Assembly: GCA_964573855.1 (NCBI GenBank)
Contig: CAZNKO010000010.1
Span: 1-24,448 of the forward strand
Length of the DNA stretch: 24,448 nucleotides
Direction: 5' to 3'
Origin: CAZNKO01 sp964573855
GTDB lineage: Bacteria; Patescibacteriota; Patescibacteriia; UBA9934; GWF2-40-263
The position numbers were made by a program, and so were the translations under genes. This document shows positions 13,832 through 20,467 of this stretch, piece by piece. The notes under the pieces are model-generated. The model saw only the letters and a program-made list of their open reading frames with translations. It was not told the origin of the DNA and ran no database searches. How positions within the stretch are numbered: position 1 is the stretch's first letter; each line of letters starts with the position of its first letter.

Positions 13832-14176
13832 TTACTTCACGTGAGCGACGAGTTTTTCAAATACGGTCGGATGATCTTTGGCAAGAATGGAGAGAACTTT
13901 GCGGTCGAGCGCGATGTTTTTCTTTTTGAGCCCGTCCATGAATCGGCTGTAGGAGAGTCCGTGCGGACGGACTGCCGCATTGATGCGGATCTGGAAGAGC
14001 CGGCGGAATAGACGCTTCTTCGCGCGCCGGTCGCGGAAGGCCATGGCTCCGGCCTTGAGGACCGCCGTGCGGGCGAGTTTGATTTTGGATTTGCGGCCCC
14101 ACATCATCCCCTTGGTCTTTTTCAAAAGACTTCGGCGGCGTTTGACGTGCTGGGTTCCGCGTTTGACGCGAGGCAT
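13832..14176 (-). CDS. rplT: 50S ribosomal protein L20
   Basis: Early-assembling 23S rRNA-binding protein of the large subunit. The 114-residue length is normal. The sequence opens PRVKRGTQHVKRRR and contains the long basic helix with GMMWGRKSK, and FRDRRAKKRLFRRLFQIRINAAVR, which are diagnostic. It follows rpmI by 3 nt and shares its transcript. The order infC-rpmI-rplT is the classical bacterial arrangement. A terminator follows at once. Confidence 0.97.
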   Translation of the reverse strand: MPRVKRGTQHVKRRRSLLKKTKGMMWGRKSKIKLARTAVLKAGAMAFRDRRAKKRLFRRLFQIRINAAVRPHGLSYSRFMDGLKKKNIALDRKVLSILAKDHPTVFEKLVAHVK

Positions 14177-14179
14177 AGG

Positions 14180-14374
14180 TTACAGATGATGCATCAACTG
14201 TTTAATGGCTGGCAGGTGCGCTGAATCGAGCGTCACGTCGCGGCGCTTCTTGCGCGTGATCTTGCCGCTCGAACGGGCATTGAAATGATCCTGTCCAGCC
14301 TTTCGCTTCAGAATCTTGCCAGTCTTCGTGATTTTGATGCGCTTCGCGAGCGCTTTGTGGGTTTTTAACTTCAT
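14180..14374 (-). CDS. rpmI: 50S ribosomal protein L35
   Basis: Small, very basic large-subunit protein of 64 residues. The family pattern KTHKALAKRIKITKTGKILKR is followed by FNARSSGKITRKKR. It is located between infC and rplT as in most bacteria. No Shine-Dalgarno precedes the ATG. A promoter at 14445-14473, in the gap after infC, gives a leader of about 64 nt, so rpmI-rplT can be expressed apart from infC. Confidence 0.95.
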   Translation of the reverse strand: MKLKTHKALAKRIKITKTGKILKRKAGQDHFNARSSGKITRKKRRDVTLDSAHLPAIKQLMHHL

Positions 14375-14444
14375 AGGTATGGGAGTACTCGTGGCTCGTG
14401 TTTCGTTGCTCGTAGGTGGTAGATCGTTGTTTCACGATGCGGGA

Positions 14445-14473
14445 AGTGTAATAGAAAGAGGAAGAAGGGTCAA
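14445..14473 (-). promoter_or_regulatory. Promoter for rpmI-rplT
   Basis: On the minus strand, TTGACC (14473-14468) and TACACT (14450-14445) are separated by 17 nt, in the 110-nt gap between infC and rpmI. Confidence 0.55.
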
Positions 14474-14484
14474 GAGAGACATCT

Positions 14485-15042
14485 TTATCCGCGGGCCAAA
14501 ATCGTCGTCATGCGACCGTCGCGGTAGGCCACGGGTTCCTCTGTCCGAAGATCAGTATAATCCGTCTTCAGCATGGCCACGAGTCGGTTCACGACTTCCA
14601 TGGCAACATCGCGGTGGGCCTTTTCGCGGCCGCGCATCACGAGCTCAATTTTCACCTTGTCCCCGCGTTCCAGGAAATTTTTGGCCTGCTGGTGGCGCAC
14701 CTCGAGGTCGTGGTCGCCGATCCGGAGCGAGAGCCGGATGCCTTTCACATCGATTTCTTTCGATTGCGCCTTCTGCTTGCGCACCTCTTTCTCTTTTTGA
14801 TATTTGAACTGCCCAAAGTCGAGCAACTTGCACACCGGCGGGTTGGCTTTGGGGGAAACCTCGACGAGATCCGCGCCTTTCTCTTGGGCAAGCGCAATCG
14901 CCTTTGCCGTCGGAAGAACTCCAAGCATGGCTCCTTGGTCATCAATCACCCGGACCTCGGGATTCAAAATTTGCTCATTCACCCGATAGACGGGGATGAG
15001 GGGTTTGGGGGGAAGATGGCGCCGATGGCGATGGATGCGCAT
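14485..15042 (-). CDS. infC: Translation initiation factor IF-3
   Basis: Binds the 30S subunit, prevents premature 50S joining and proofreads start-codon selection. The 185-residue protein has the N-domain (YRVNEQILNPEVRVID, then LGVLPTAKAIALAQEKGADLVEVSP and PVCKLLDFGQFKYQ), a linker with EVRKQKAQ, and the C-domain (KGIRLSLRIGDHDLEVR). The leading 17 residues (MRIHRHRRHLPPKPLIP) are basic and could be a slightly long start. ATG 15042 has no Shine-Dalgarno. The promoter at 15118-15146 gives a leader of about 70 nt. Many leaderless-style genes nearby make IF-3 function relevant to start selection in this genome. Confidence 0.97.
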   Translation of the reverse strand: MRIHRHRRHLPPKPLIPVYRVNEQILNPEVRVIDDQGAMLGVLPTAKAIALAQEKGADLVEVSPKANPPVCKLLDFGQFKYQKEKEVRKQKAQSKEIDVKGIRLSLRIGDHDLEVRHQQAKNFLERGDKVKIELVMRGREKAHRDVAMEVVNRLVAMLKTDYTDLRTEEPVAYRDGRMTTILARG

Positions 15043-15117
15043 AAAGAGTAGAGGTCGAAGGTTGGAGGTGTGAGGTTGGAGATGGTGAATGGGGAGTTGG
15101 ATCGAGTTTGTATGGCG

Positions 15118-15146
15118 ATACTACGCGGAGGGATGAAAAAAATCAA
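15118..15146 (-). promoter_or_regulatory. Promoter of infC
   Basis: On the minus strand, TTGATT (15146-15141) and TAGTAT (15123-15118) have 17-nt spacing. It is back-to-back with the smpB -10 box at 15156-15161. Confidence 0.65.
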
Positions 15147-15155
15147 GGCGACGAG

Positions 15156-15161
15156 TATACT
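15156..15161 (+). promoter_or_regulatory. -10 box for leaderless smpB
   Basis: TATACT ends 7 nt before ATG 15169, with ATGAAA at 15133-15138 as a possible -35 (17-nt spacing). No Shine-Dalgarno is present, so the transcript probably begins at the start codon. Confidence 0.55.
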
Positions 15162-15168
15162 GCGACCC

Positions 15169-15612
15169 ATGCCGACCCTCGTCCTAAATAAACGCGTCCG
15201 ATACGATTATGACCTTCTCGAAGAATTTGAAGGCGGGTTGATGTTGACCGGGGCTGAAGTGAAATCCGTGAAAGCCGGGCACGCCCAGCTCAAAGGGGCT
15301 TTTCTCCATATTCGGGAAGGAGAGTTATGGCTCAAGGGCGCCTTCATTGCGAAATATGCCCCGGCAGGAAAACAGGAAAAGTACGATGCCGCGCGCGACC
15401 GGAAGGTGCTCGTGCATCGCCGCGAACTTTCGCGGTTGATCGGAAAAGTGCAGAGCGACCGGTTGACACTCGTGCCAATTTCTGTTTATACTCGCGGCAA
15501 TCTCGTGAAGCTCGGATTCGCGCTCGCGCGCGGGAAACGCCAGTACGAAAAACGTGAGACGATCAAAAAGCGCGACGTCGAACGCCAGCTGCGAGAGAAA
15601 ATGAAGGAATGA
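15169..15612 (+). CDS. smpB: SsrA-binding protein SmpB
   Basis: Binds tmRNA and brings it to stalled ribosomes for trans-translation. The 147-residue protein has family motifs LNKRVRYDYDLLEEFEGG, LTGAEVKSVKAG, KGAFIAKY and LVKLGFALARGKRQYEKR, with the basic C-terminal tail DVERQLREKMKE that enters the mRNA channel. The start at 15169 is set by homology and by the -10 box just upstream. A longer reading from 15070 would run through the divergent infC promoter. The partner RNA gene ssrA begins 136 nt downstream on the same strand, separated by the structured repeat copy 2. Confidence 0.97.
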   Translation: MPTLVLNKRVRYDYDLLEEFEGGLMLTGAEVKSVKAGHAQLKGAFLHIREGELWLKGAFIAKYAPAGKQEKYDAARDRKVLVHRRELSRLIGKVQSDRLTLVPISVYTRGNLVKLGFALARGKRQYEKRETIKKRDVERQLREKMKE

Positions 15613-15622
15613 CCATATACGA

Positions 15623-15746
15623 GGTTTTCTAAAATCGATGAGATGCTGGCGCGCGACGAGCACCGAAGCGAGCCGTACTTAGACCGTACGGTGAGCGAGG
15701 AGCGCAGGAGCAAGCCAGCAGATCGCGATTTTAGAGAACCGCAGTC
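15623..15746 (+). repeat. Structured repeat, copy 2, upstream of ssrA
   Basis: Homologous to 5146-5262. The outer stem is 15 bp including one G-T pair (15623-15637 with 15726-15740, core CTAAAATCG / CGATTTTAG). The second stem is TGCTGGC / GCCAGCA and the apical hairpin is CCGTAC / GTACGG. It ends with CCGCAGT just before the tmRNA 5' end at 15748. Compared with copy 1, paired positions change together. It occupies the whole gap between smpB and ssrA. Confidence 0.85.
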
Positions 15747-15747
15747 C

Positions 15748-16189
15748 GGGGCTGATCGGCTTCGATGGCTCGGTCTCCTTCCCTACGCAAGCCGAGGGTG
15801 ATATTCGACCTCGTCCCGCCTTCGGGCGGGATCCCGCCAACGGCGGTGATAAATCCTGAATATCGAGAAGTCAAATGCCAATCTCTTCTCAAAGGTAAAG
15901 AACACGCTCGCTTCGGCGTTCCGTGTTCCGAGCCTTTCCATGGTCACCGCTTAATAACGGAGACCCGTTCGTCTTCGGGGAGCTCAATGCCTGAAAAACG
16001 AGCGTTATATACATTGAGCTGGATTCTGTGATCGCCGGCCTCACAGAGTCGAGGAATGGCGACCGGCACCATGGGCGTCACTTTTGGTCCCGCTTTGATG
16101 ACGTTCGTGGATTCTAAACGGGACTATGCTTGAAGACGTAAGGAACGGAGTCGTGTCAGACGGGGGTTCAATTCCCCCCAGCTCCACCA
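15748..16189 (+). ncRNA. ssrA: tmRNA (SsrA), one-piece, CCA encoded
   Basis: The 5' end GGGGCTGATC pairs with the 3' end CAGCTCC-ACCA, as in other tmRNAs. The T-arm is GGGGGTTCAATTCCCCCC. The reading frame closes at 15952-15957 with the tandem stops in GCTTAATAACGG, identical to many bacteria. Reading back in that frame, the tag begins near GCC 15877 (or AAT 15874), after AAGTC. It is about 25 codons, opening ANLFSKVKN and closing SLSMVTA. That is longer than the common 8-15-residue tags and lacks a terminal LAA. Pseudoknot-forming segments follow from about 15960 to 16120. Partner SmpB is encoded just upstream. Confidence 0.95.
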
Positions 16190-16190
16190 A

Positions 16191-16229
16191 CAGACAAAAA
16201 TATCCGACTTGGTCGGATATTTTTGTCTG
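16191..16229 (+). terminator. Long hairpin terminator after ssrA
   Basis: A perfect 18-bp stem with a 3-nt TTG loop (CAGACAAAAATATCCGAC / complement) starts 1 nt after the CCA. A TTTTT run lies inside the 3' arm. Confidence 0.85.
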
Positions 16230-16395
16230 ATAGAGGACGAGGGAATTGAACCCGGAAGGGGTTTGGGGAAACACGCTGTTTCCCCGCTGCTGCCGAGGAA
16301 AGGTGACAGCGAGCAAAGCAAGCGCCAGAGGAAAACGCCGTTTTCCTATGGAGAGGAGCCGAAGGCGACGATGTTCATTCCCCCCAGCTCCACCA
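16230..16395. mobile_element. Mini-element with duplicated tmRNA 3' end
   Basis: The tmRNA 3' end (16166-16189) is repeated 207 bp downstream at 16373-16395 with one base missing. The interval holds GGAATTGAAC near 16240, an inverted copy of the T-arm sequence. It also holds two strong hairpins: GGGGAAACA-CGC-TGTTTCCCC and the near-palindrome AGGAAAACG-C-CGTTTTCCT. A purine-rich stretch lies between (GACAGCGAGCAAAGCAAGCG). There is no ORF of note. This resembles insertion of a palindromic unit, or a decayed island, at the tmRNA attachment site. Confidence 0.6.
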
Positions 16396-16397
16396 AA

Positions 16398-16444
16398 TAA
16401 AACAATGAGGTCGGTTTTTCACGTCACTCGACCTCATTGTTTTA
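16398..16444 (+). terminator. Second terminator, probably the original ssrA terminator
   Basis: A 16-bp perfect stem (TAAAACAATGAGGTCG with CGACCTCATTGTTTTA) begins 3 nt after the duplicated CCA. Its place after the second tmRNA end suggests it served ssrA before the insertion. Confidence 0.75.
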
Positions 16445-16559
16445 TACACTCGACAATTTTAAAAAAAACGATTAAGTTTAGGCTATCAATATGATTCATG
16501 CTATCTTTCGGTCAATTTTTCCGCATAAACACCCAACGGCGGTAAAGAGGGCTTATGGG

Positions 16560-16805
16560 ATGCCAGAGAGCATCAACTTTACAATTCGTCTTACACCAGA
16601 CGGTTGGTTCGTGGTCAAAGTACCCGAGCTTCCAGGATTAATCACTGAAGCAAATAACCATCAAGGACTCCTCGAGATGATGAATGATGCTTTATTGACT
16701 TATTACGATGTTCCGAGGAAAGAAGCCGATATCGTCTACGACAGAATCAATGTAGGCAATCAAGTGATCCAATATCAGGGAAAGTTACAAACCCGCGAAG
16801 CCTAA
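16560..16805 (+). CDS. hicB: HicB-like antitoxin
   Basis: Antitoxin that would neutralise HicA and may autoregulate the operon. From ATG 16560 the protein has 81 residues with the HicB fold pattern: INFTIRLTPDGWFVVKVPELPGLITEANN, followed by a helix GLLEMMNDALLTYYD. No C-terminal ribbon-helix-helix is evident, so DNA binding is uncertain. An upstream in-frame ATG at 16491 would add 23 residues that do not fit the family, but it lies close to a possible promoter (TCGACA...TAAGTT, 16448-16476). The downstream toxin gene starts 6 nt after the stop. The reversed gene order hicB-hicA occurs in many systems. Confidence 0.8.
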   Translation: MPESINFTIRLTPDGWFVVKVPELPGLITEANNHQGLLEMMNDALLTYYDVPRKEADIVYDRINVGNQVIQYQGKLQTREA

Positions 16806-16811
16806 TCATGT

Positions 16812-17069
16812 GTGAGCCAGGCGAACTTTAATCGTAGGCAATGTCTGCACGCACTCCGACGAATTGGTTTCACAGAAGCAAACAAACGTCGTGGAAGGCA
16901 TGATAAATACTCTCCTCCAACAGCCATTGCAGAAAGGTTAACTGAAAATCAACCGAAGTTTATTATGATTCCGCGTCATAACGAGCTTCACTGTCAGCAG
17001 GATATTCTAGATGAATTGAAAGCAATGGGTGGCGAGGACCTTAAAAACAGGTTCATCGAAAATCTTTGA
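16812..17069 (+). CDS. hicA: HicA-like mRNA interferase toxin
   Basis: Small ribosome-independent RNase with a dsRBD-like fold. From GTG 16812 the protein has 85 residues: the helix CLHALRRIGF, the strand with the catalytic-type histidine H30 in RRGRHDKY, and the C-terminal PRHNELHCQQDILDELKAMGG. This is slightly longer than the usual 60-80 residues. A TTG-free GTG start is required, since the nearby ATG at 16808 is in another frame. It is paired with HicB immediately upstream and lies next to the tmRNA insertion site, a common home for mobile toxin-antitoxin modules. Confidence 0.8.
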   Translation: MSQANFNRRQCLHALRRIGFTEANKRRGRHDKYSPPTAIAERLTENQPKFIMIPRHNELHCQQDILDELKAMGGEDLKNRFIENL

Positions 17070-17130
17070 TCCCCAGCATTGCCCAATGGTTGCCCATCTG
17101 GTGCCCAAGAGGTGAATGGAATTGAACTGA

Positions 17131-17186
17131 AAAAACCGCCTGTTTTGTCTCGCGACCATGTCGTGAGAGCGAAAAAGGCGGTTTTG
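17131..17186 (+). terminator. Two-tier terminator hairpin before the AI-2E family gene
   Basis: The outer stem AAAACCGCCT / AGGCGGTTTT encloses an 8-bp stem CTCGCGAC / GTCGTGAG with a CAT loop. It ends the toxin-antitoxin region. Its right arm touches the -10 box of the next gene. Confidence 0.8.
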
Positions 17187-17189
17187 TGT

Positions 17190-17195
17190 TATAAT
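17190..17195 (+). promoter_or_regulatory. -10 box for a leaderless membrane protein gene
   Basis: A consensus TATAAT ends 8 nt before ATG 17204, with TGTG just upstream (extended -10 character). No Shine-Dalgarno is present. Confidence 0.65.
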
Positions 17196-17203
17196 CCCGA
17201 CAT

Positions 17204-18247
17204 ATGATCCCGTTTCGGAGCCCGGACAAGCCGCACGTGATCTCGGTTTCGACCGCCACGTTTATCAAGGCGCTGATGATCGGGCTCGGGCTTTGGTTCC
17301 TGTGGTTCATCCGCGACGTGGTCGCGATCATTTTTGTTTCGCTTCTTCTTGCCGCCCTCATTGATCCGTTTGCCGACTGGCTTGCAGAGCATAAAGTGCC
17401 GCGCGCGGTCGCGGTCATTCTGATTTACATCGTCCTTGGAGCAGTCGTGACGCTCGCGTTTGTCGCGATCATCCCGGTCGTTGTCGAGCAGAGCATCCAG
17501 CTGCTCGGCTCCCTTGGCGAGCCGCAGGGCTTGTTTGCAGAACTTTTTGAACGCCTGCGCGCCTTTACCCTCCAGCACGGATTCATCCAAGAGAATCTCC
17601 AGAACACCGTCCGCTCCATTCAAGAAGGAATCGCCTCGACCTTCGGTTCTCTCTTTTCCACGGTGCGGGGATTCGTCGGCGGACTCGCGGCCCTCCTCGT
17701 CATCCTCGTTCTTACCTTTTATATGGTGGTGGAAGAGGAGACCGCGCGGAAACTTTTCAAAAATTTGGCGCCCGAGGAATACCAGCCGTACCTTTCCCAG
17801 CTCTTTACCCGCATGCAGAAGAAAGTGGGAGCGTGGCTGCGCGGCCAGCTCCTCTTGGGGCTCATTGTGGGGCTCGCGGTCTACATCGGGCTTCTCGTGA
17901 TCGGCGTGCCCTACGCGCTCCTTCTCGCATTCTTTGCTGGACTCTTAGAACTCCTTCCGTATGTCGGCCCGATCCTTGCCGTGATCCCCGCCGCGATTGT
18001 GGGCTTCACCCAATCGCCGGTCACGGGGCTCCTCGTCCTTGGCCTGTATCTTCTCATCCAACAGCTGGAAAACAATATTCTTGTTCCCAAGATCATGCAG
18101 AAAGTGACGGGCTTGAATCCGGTTGTCAGCATCATCGCTCTCTTGGTCGGAATCAAAGTGGGCGGGTTCATCGGCGCCATTCTTGCCATTCCGGTCGCGA
18201 CCATGGCCTGGGTGCTCCTCGAGGATCTCTTCACTGATGCACGCTAA
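17204..18247 (+). CDS. AI-2E family transporter / PerM-like membrane protein
   Basis: Polytopic inner-membrane protein of the AI-2E/UPF0118 (PerM, TqsA) family. Members have been linked to autoinducer-2 export or Na+/H+ antiport; the substrate here is unknown. The 347-residue protein has the family order: N-terminal helix pairs (LMIGLGLWFLWFI, IIFVSLLLAALIDPFADWL), an amphipathic middle (about 95-155), helices from about 160, the region WLRGQLLLGLIVGLAVYIG, the signature ELLPYVGPILAVIPA, and the C-terminal LVPKIMQKVTGLNPVVSIIALLVG. It is first in a forward cluster of envelope genes. The next ORF overlaps its stop. Confidence 0.93.
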   Translation: MIPFRSPDKPHVISVSTATFIKALMIGLGLWFLWFIRDVVAIIFVSLLLAALIDPFADWLAEHKVPRAVAVILIYIVLGAVVTLAFVAIIPVVVEQSIQLLGSLGEPQGLFAELFERLRAFTLQHGFIQENLQNTVRSIQEGIASTFGSLFSTVRGFVGGLAALLVILVLTFYMVVEEETARKLFKNLAPEEYQPYLSQLFTRMQKKVGAWLRGQLLLGLIVGLAVYIGLLVIGVPYALLLAFFAGLLELLPYVGPILAVIPAAIVGFTQSPVTGLLVLGLYLLIQQLENNILVPKIMQKVTGLNPVVSIIALLVGIKVGGFIGAILAIPVATMAWVLLEDLFTDAR

Positions 18248-18665
18248 GGCTATGCTCTATCGTCATCCAACGTTTTTTCCTCTCATCCTCGCCCTTCTCA
18301 CTCTCGGCCTTATCGGATTCATGGCCGTGACATTTTCAAATCGTTCCGCAAGAGTTCCTGGGGGATCGTCCGAGGAGGCGCCGGTGAATGAAGACGCGTA
18401 CCGTTCGAAGATGCAGTCGATCATGACCGGGTTTGCAGGGAAGTACTATGGGGCTCCCGATGATTTGCAAAAACTGGTGCTCTCCGAGAATGCGTTGAAT
18501 GCCATGCTTGCCCTGCGCGTCCCCGCCACGTACAAAGATTTTCATTTGGAGCTTGCCTTTAGTTTGAATTTGATGCGGGAAGGGCTTCGGGAGAAGTCCG
18601 ATGCACAGATCGACGGGGAACGGCGTCTCTCCGAACTCTTGTCGAAAGAAGCGTGGCTGAAGTAA
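18237..18665 (+). CDS. Small membrane-anchored protein
   Basis: From ATG 18237, overlapping the previous stop by 11 nt, the protein has 142 residues. An alternative ATG at 18252 would remove five residues. One transmembrane helix at about 11-31 (FFPLILALLTLGLIGFMAVTF) is followed by a polar extracytoplasmic domain of mixed helices (YRSKMQSIMTGFAGKYYGAPDDLQ, then ELAFSLNLMREGLREKSDAQIDGERRLSELL). No family was recognised. Tight coupling to the AI-2E family gene and the next ORF (7 nt gap) suggests one operon for envelope functions. Confidence 0.75.
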   Translation: MHAKAMLYRHPTFFPLILALLTLGLIGFMAVTFSNRSARVPGGSSEEAPVNEDAYRSKMQSIMTGFAGKYYGAPDDLQKLVLSENALNAMLALRVPATYKDFHLELAFSLNLMREGLREKSDAQIDGERRLSELLSKEAWLK

Positions 18666-18672
18666 GGTCCGG

Positions 18673-19542
18673 ATGGATATGTCGATCTCCCCAAAAAATC
18701 CGCCAGTACCTCCTCCGCCAGCACCTCCCGCTTCCGCTTCTCGCGGCGGCAGAAAGACGGGCACAAAATTTTGTTGCGGGTGTTCCTGCGCTGCGCTTCT
18801 TTTGTTTGGGCTCCTTGTGGGCTGGGTTCTCTGGATCGTTGCGGCGATGGGTGTTGCTCCCATTCCACTCTTTTCCCGTCTCGCGTATCGGGTGCCGGAA
18901 CCTATCCGGGTGACGGAAGCCGAGACGGCCCTGAAGATGCCGTTTGATCCGGCAAAGCTTGATGCCTTGCAAGATTTTAAACTGAAAGAAGGAGAAGAGC
19001 CGACCCCGGAGCAGCTTGAACAATTTGAACAACTGTTTGATGAACAGGCCCTGCAGGATCTGTTTGCGCAATTGGATACGCTCGGCGGCTCGCTCACGAG
19101 CAATCGGTTTCGATTTGAAATAACGGAAGGAATGCTCACGGCGACTCTGCGACAAGCGGCCGCCGTAGCGCCAAAAGAAACGTCCGCAGATGCACCATCG
19201 CTGTTTGATCTCTCCCGCGCCCAGATCGCCATTTCCGAGAGCCGAGGCTTTGAAGTGTTTCTGCCGCTCGCAAACAACGCAGAGCGATCGGCCCTGCGCG
19301 TCTATCTTTTGGCACGGGCGACGGAGGACGGACGGCTCGATCTCGACATTCGTGACCTCTGGCTCGGAAACTTCCATTTCCCGAAATGGTTCACGGAACC
19401 TTTTAATCAAGGGCTGTTCCGCAAGGCGGTTGCTGCTTTATCGCCCGAACTTGCGAAATACGCGATCCTTGAGCGTTTGGAGATCAAGGACGGATCCGTA
19501 ACGCTGGAAGGGGAATTGACCTCCGCGTTCCGCGAACTATGA
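18673..19542 (+). CDS. Membrane-anchored protein with proline-rich N-terminus
   Basis: The 289-residue protein has a Pro-rich cytoplasmic head (residues 8-22), a cysteine cluster CCGCSC at about 34-39, one transmembrane helix (about 40-62) and a large extracytoplasmic domain. The head of that domain is acidic (EEPTPEQLEQFEQLFDEQ). The rest is beta-rich (FRFEITEGMLTATL, ALRVYLLARATEDGRLDLDIRDLWLGNFHFP), in the style of YpmS/DUF2140-like lipid-handling proteins, although this is a loose resemblance. The ATG at 18673 has only a weak AAGG upstream. The stop TGA lies in the TATGA that was duplicated by insertion of the 136-bp element at 19543-19678, so the gene was left whole. Confidence 0.75.
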   Translation: MDMSISPKNPPVPPPPAPPASASRGGRKTGTKFCCGCSCAALLLFGLLVGWVLWIVAAMGVAPIPLFSRLAYRVPEPIRVTEAETALKMPFDPAKLDALQDFKLKEGEEPTPEQLEQFEQLFDEQALQDLFAQLDTLGGSLTSNRFRFEITEGMLTATLRQAAAVAPKETSADAPSLFDLSRAQIAISESRGFEVFLPLANNAERSALRVYLLARATEDGRLDLDIRDLWLGNFHFPKWFTEPFNQGLFRKAVAALSPELAKYAILERLEIKDGSVTLEGELTSAFREL

Positions 19543-19678
19543 CCCGGTACTACAACTTCGATGTTTCTGTCGATGACTGTGCTAATCAGAAACGCTATGC
19601 AGGATAAAACAGACCTCGTGAAATCATGTTTGTACTTCAGAAACATTTTTTGTTTCTATCGAAGTTGTAGTCACCGGG
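19543..19678. mobile_element. Non-autonomous inverted-repeat element (136 bp)
   Basis: The ends are CCCGGTACTACAACTTCGAT (19543-19562) and its inverted copy with one extra base (ending GTCACCGGG at 19678). The same TIR flanks the GIY-YIG gene at 20471-20759. The direct repeat TATGA borders both sides (19538-19542 and 19679-19683). The interior does not encode the nuclease and contains several AGAAAC / GTTTCT arms, including AGAAACA-TTTTT-TGTTTCT at 19639-19657, able to fold into hairpins. Confidence 0.85.
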
Positions 19679-19699
19679 TATGACCCCGTTAGAAATCCT

Positions 19700-20464
19700 A
19701 TGATCCTGCTCCATCGAGTGACACCGTTCATGGCCGCGGTCGTGGGGCTCCTCGGGTTCCTCGCCATGACTTCGCTCTCAATCCATCCGCTCTTTTCTCT
19801 TGGGTTGAGCTGGCTCGTCGTGACTCTCCTCATGGCGCGCCTCGCTCTCTGGCAGTGGCGCTCGCCGGTTTTTTGGAACCTGGTCGGCGTGCCAAGCGTC
19901 TTTTTGGCGCTTGCGGGAGGCCTCTTCCTTTTTCTTGAGTCGTCCGCAGCGCGTTGGGCGCTCACCGGGCTCATTCCGCTCCTCCTTTTCTTGTTCGGGG
20001 AGCATGTCTTTACTTATATCCACACGCCGGCGGCTTATCAGGCCTATGCGATTGAGCATCTCGCCCGGGCACTCAACGTCATCAGCATGTTTTCTCTCGG
20101 GGTGATTGCCTTCGGCACGCGCGTTTTCCTGCAAGCTCCGTTTCTCCTTCTTGTGCCCGTCATTTTTTTCTGTAGTTTCTTTTTGGTCCACGGGACGCTG
20201 TGGGCGAGCAAGGTGGAAGCCCATCGGGCGATGCCGTACAGTTTCGGGGGCGCCCTCCTCATGACGGAACTGTTCGGCGCCTTAGCCTTGCTTCCCACGG
20301 GCCTCTACGCGAACGCCGCCTGGCTTGCGATCAGCCTGTATCTGTACCTTGGATTTATTCGGGCCTCGTTTTTAGATTCCCTTTCCCGAAGTGTGGCCGC
20401 GCGGTATCTGGCGGCCGGAGTGATCTCTGTTGCGGCCATTGCCGCTACGGCCCAGTGGAGATAA
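19700..20464 (+). CDS. Polytopic membrane protein, unknown function
   Basis: The 254-residue protein has about seven to eight transmembrane segments: approximately 9-28, 32-50, 58-79, 84-102, 118-137, 140-160, 180-200 and 208-225, with a final one at 233-250. The loops are short, and LARALNVISMFSLGVIAFGTR is a notable stretch. No transporter or enzyme motif was recognised. Start ATG 19700 is in CTATGATC. An upstream ATG in the duplicated TATGA at 19680 opens a 7-codon reading frame whose stop TGA overlaps this ATG (CTATGATC), so translation could be coupled. The gene is flanked by the two inverted-repeat elements. Confidence 0.75.
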   Translation: MILLHRVTPFMAAVVGLLGFLAMTSLSIHPLFSLGLSWLVVTLLMARLALWQWRSPVFWNLVGVPSVFLALAGGLFLFLESSAARWALTGLIPLLLFLFGEHVFTYIHTPAAYQAYAIEHLARALNVISMFSLGVIAFGTRVFLQAPFLLLVPVIFFCSFFLVHGTLWASKVEAHRAMPYSFGGALLMTELFGALALLPTGLYANAAWLAISLYLYLGFIRASFLDSLSRSVAARYLAAGVISVAAIAATAQWR

Positions 20465-20467
20465 TGT

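Noticed and set aside
19680..19703. 7-codon ORF starting in the right TATGA of the 136-bp element
   Set aside because: Too short to be a gene; it probably only reflects the target duplication, though it could couple translation into 19700.
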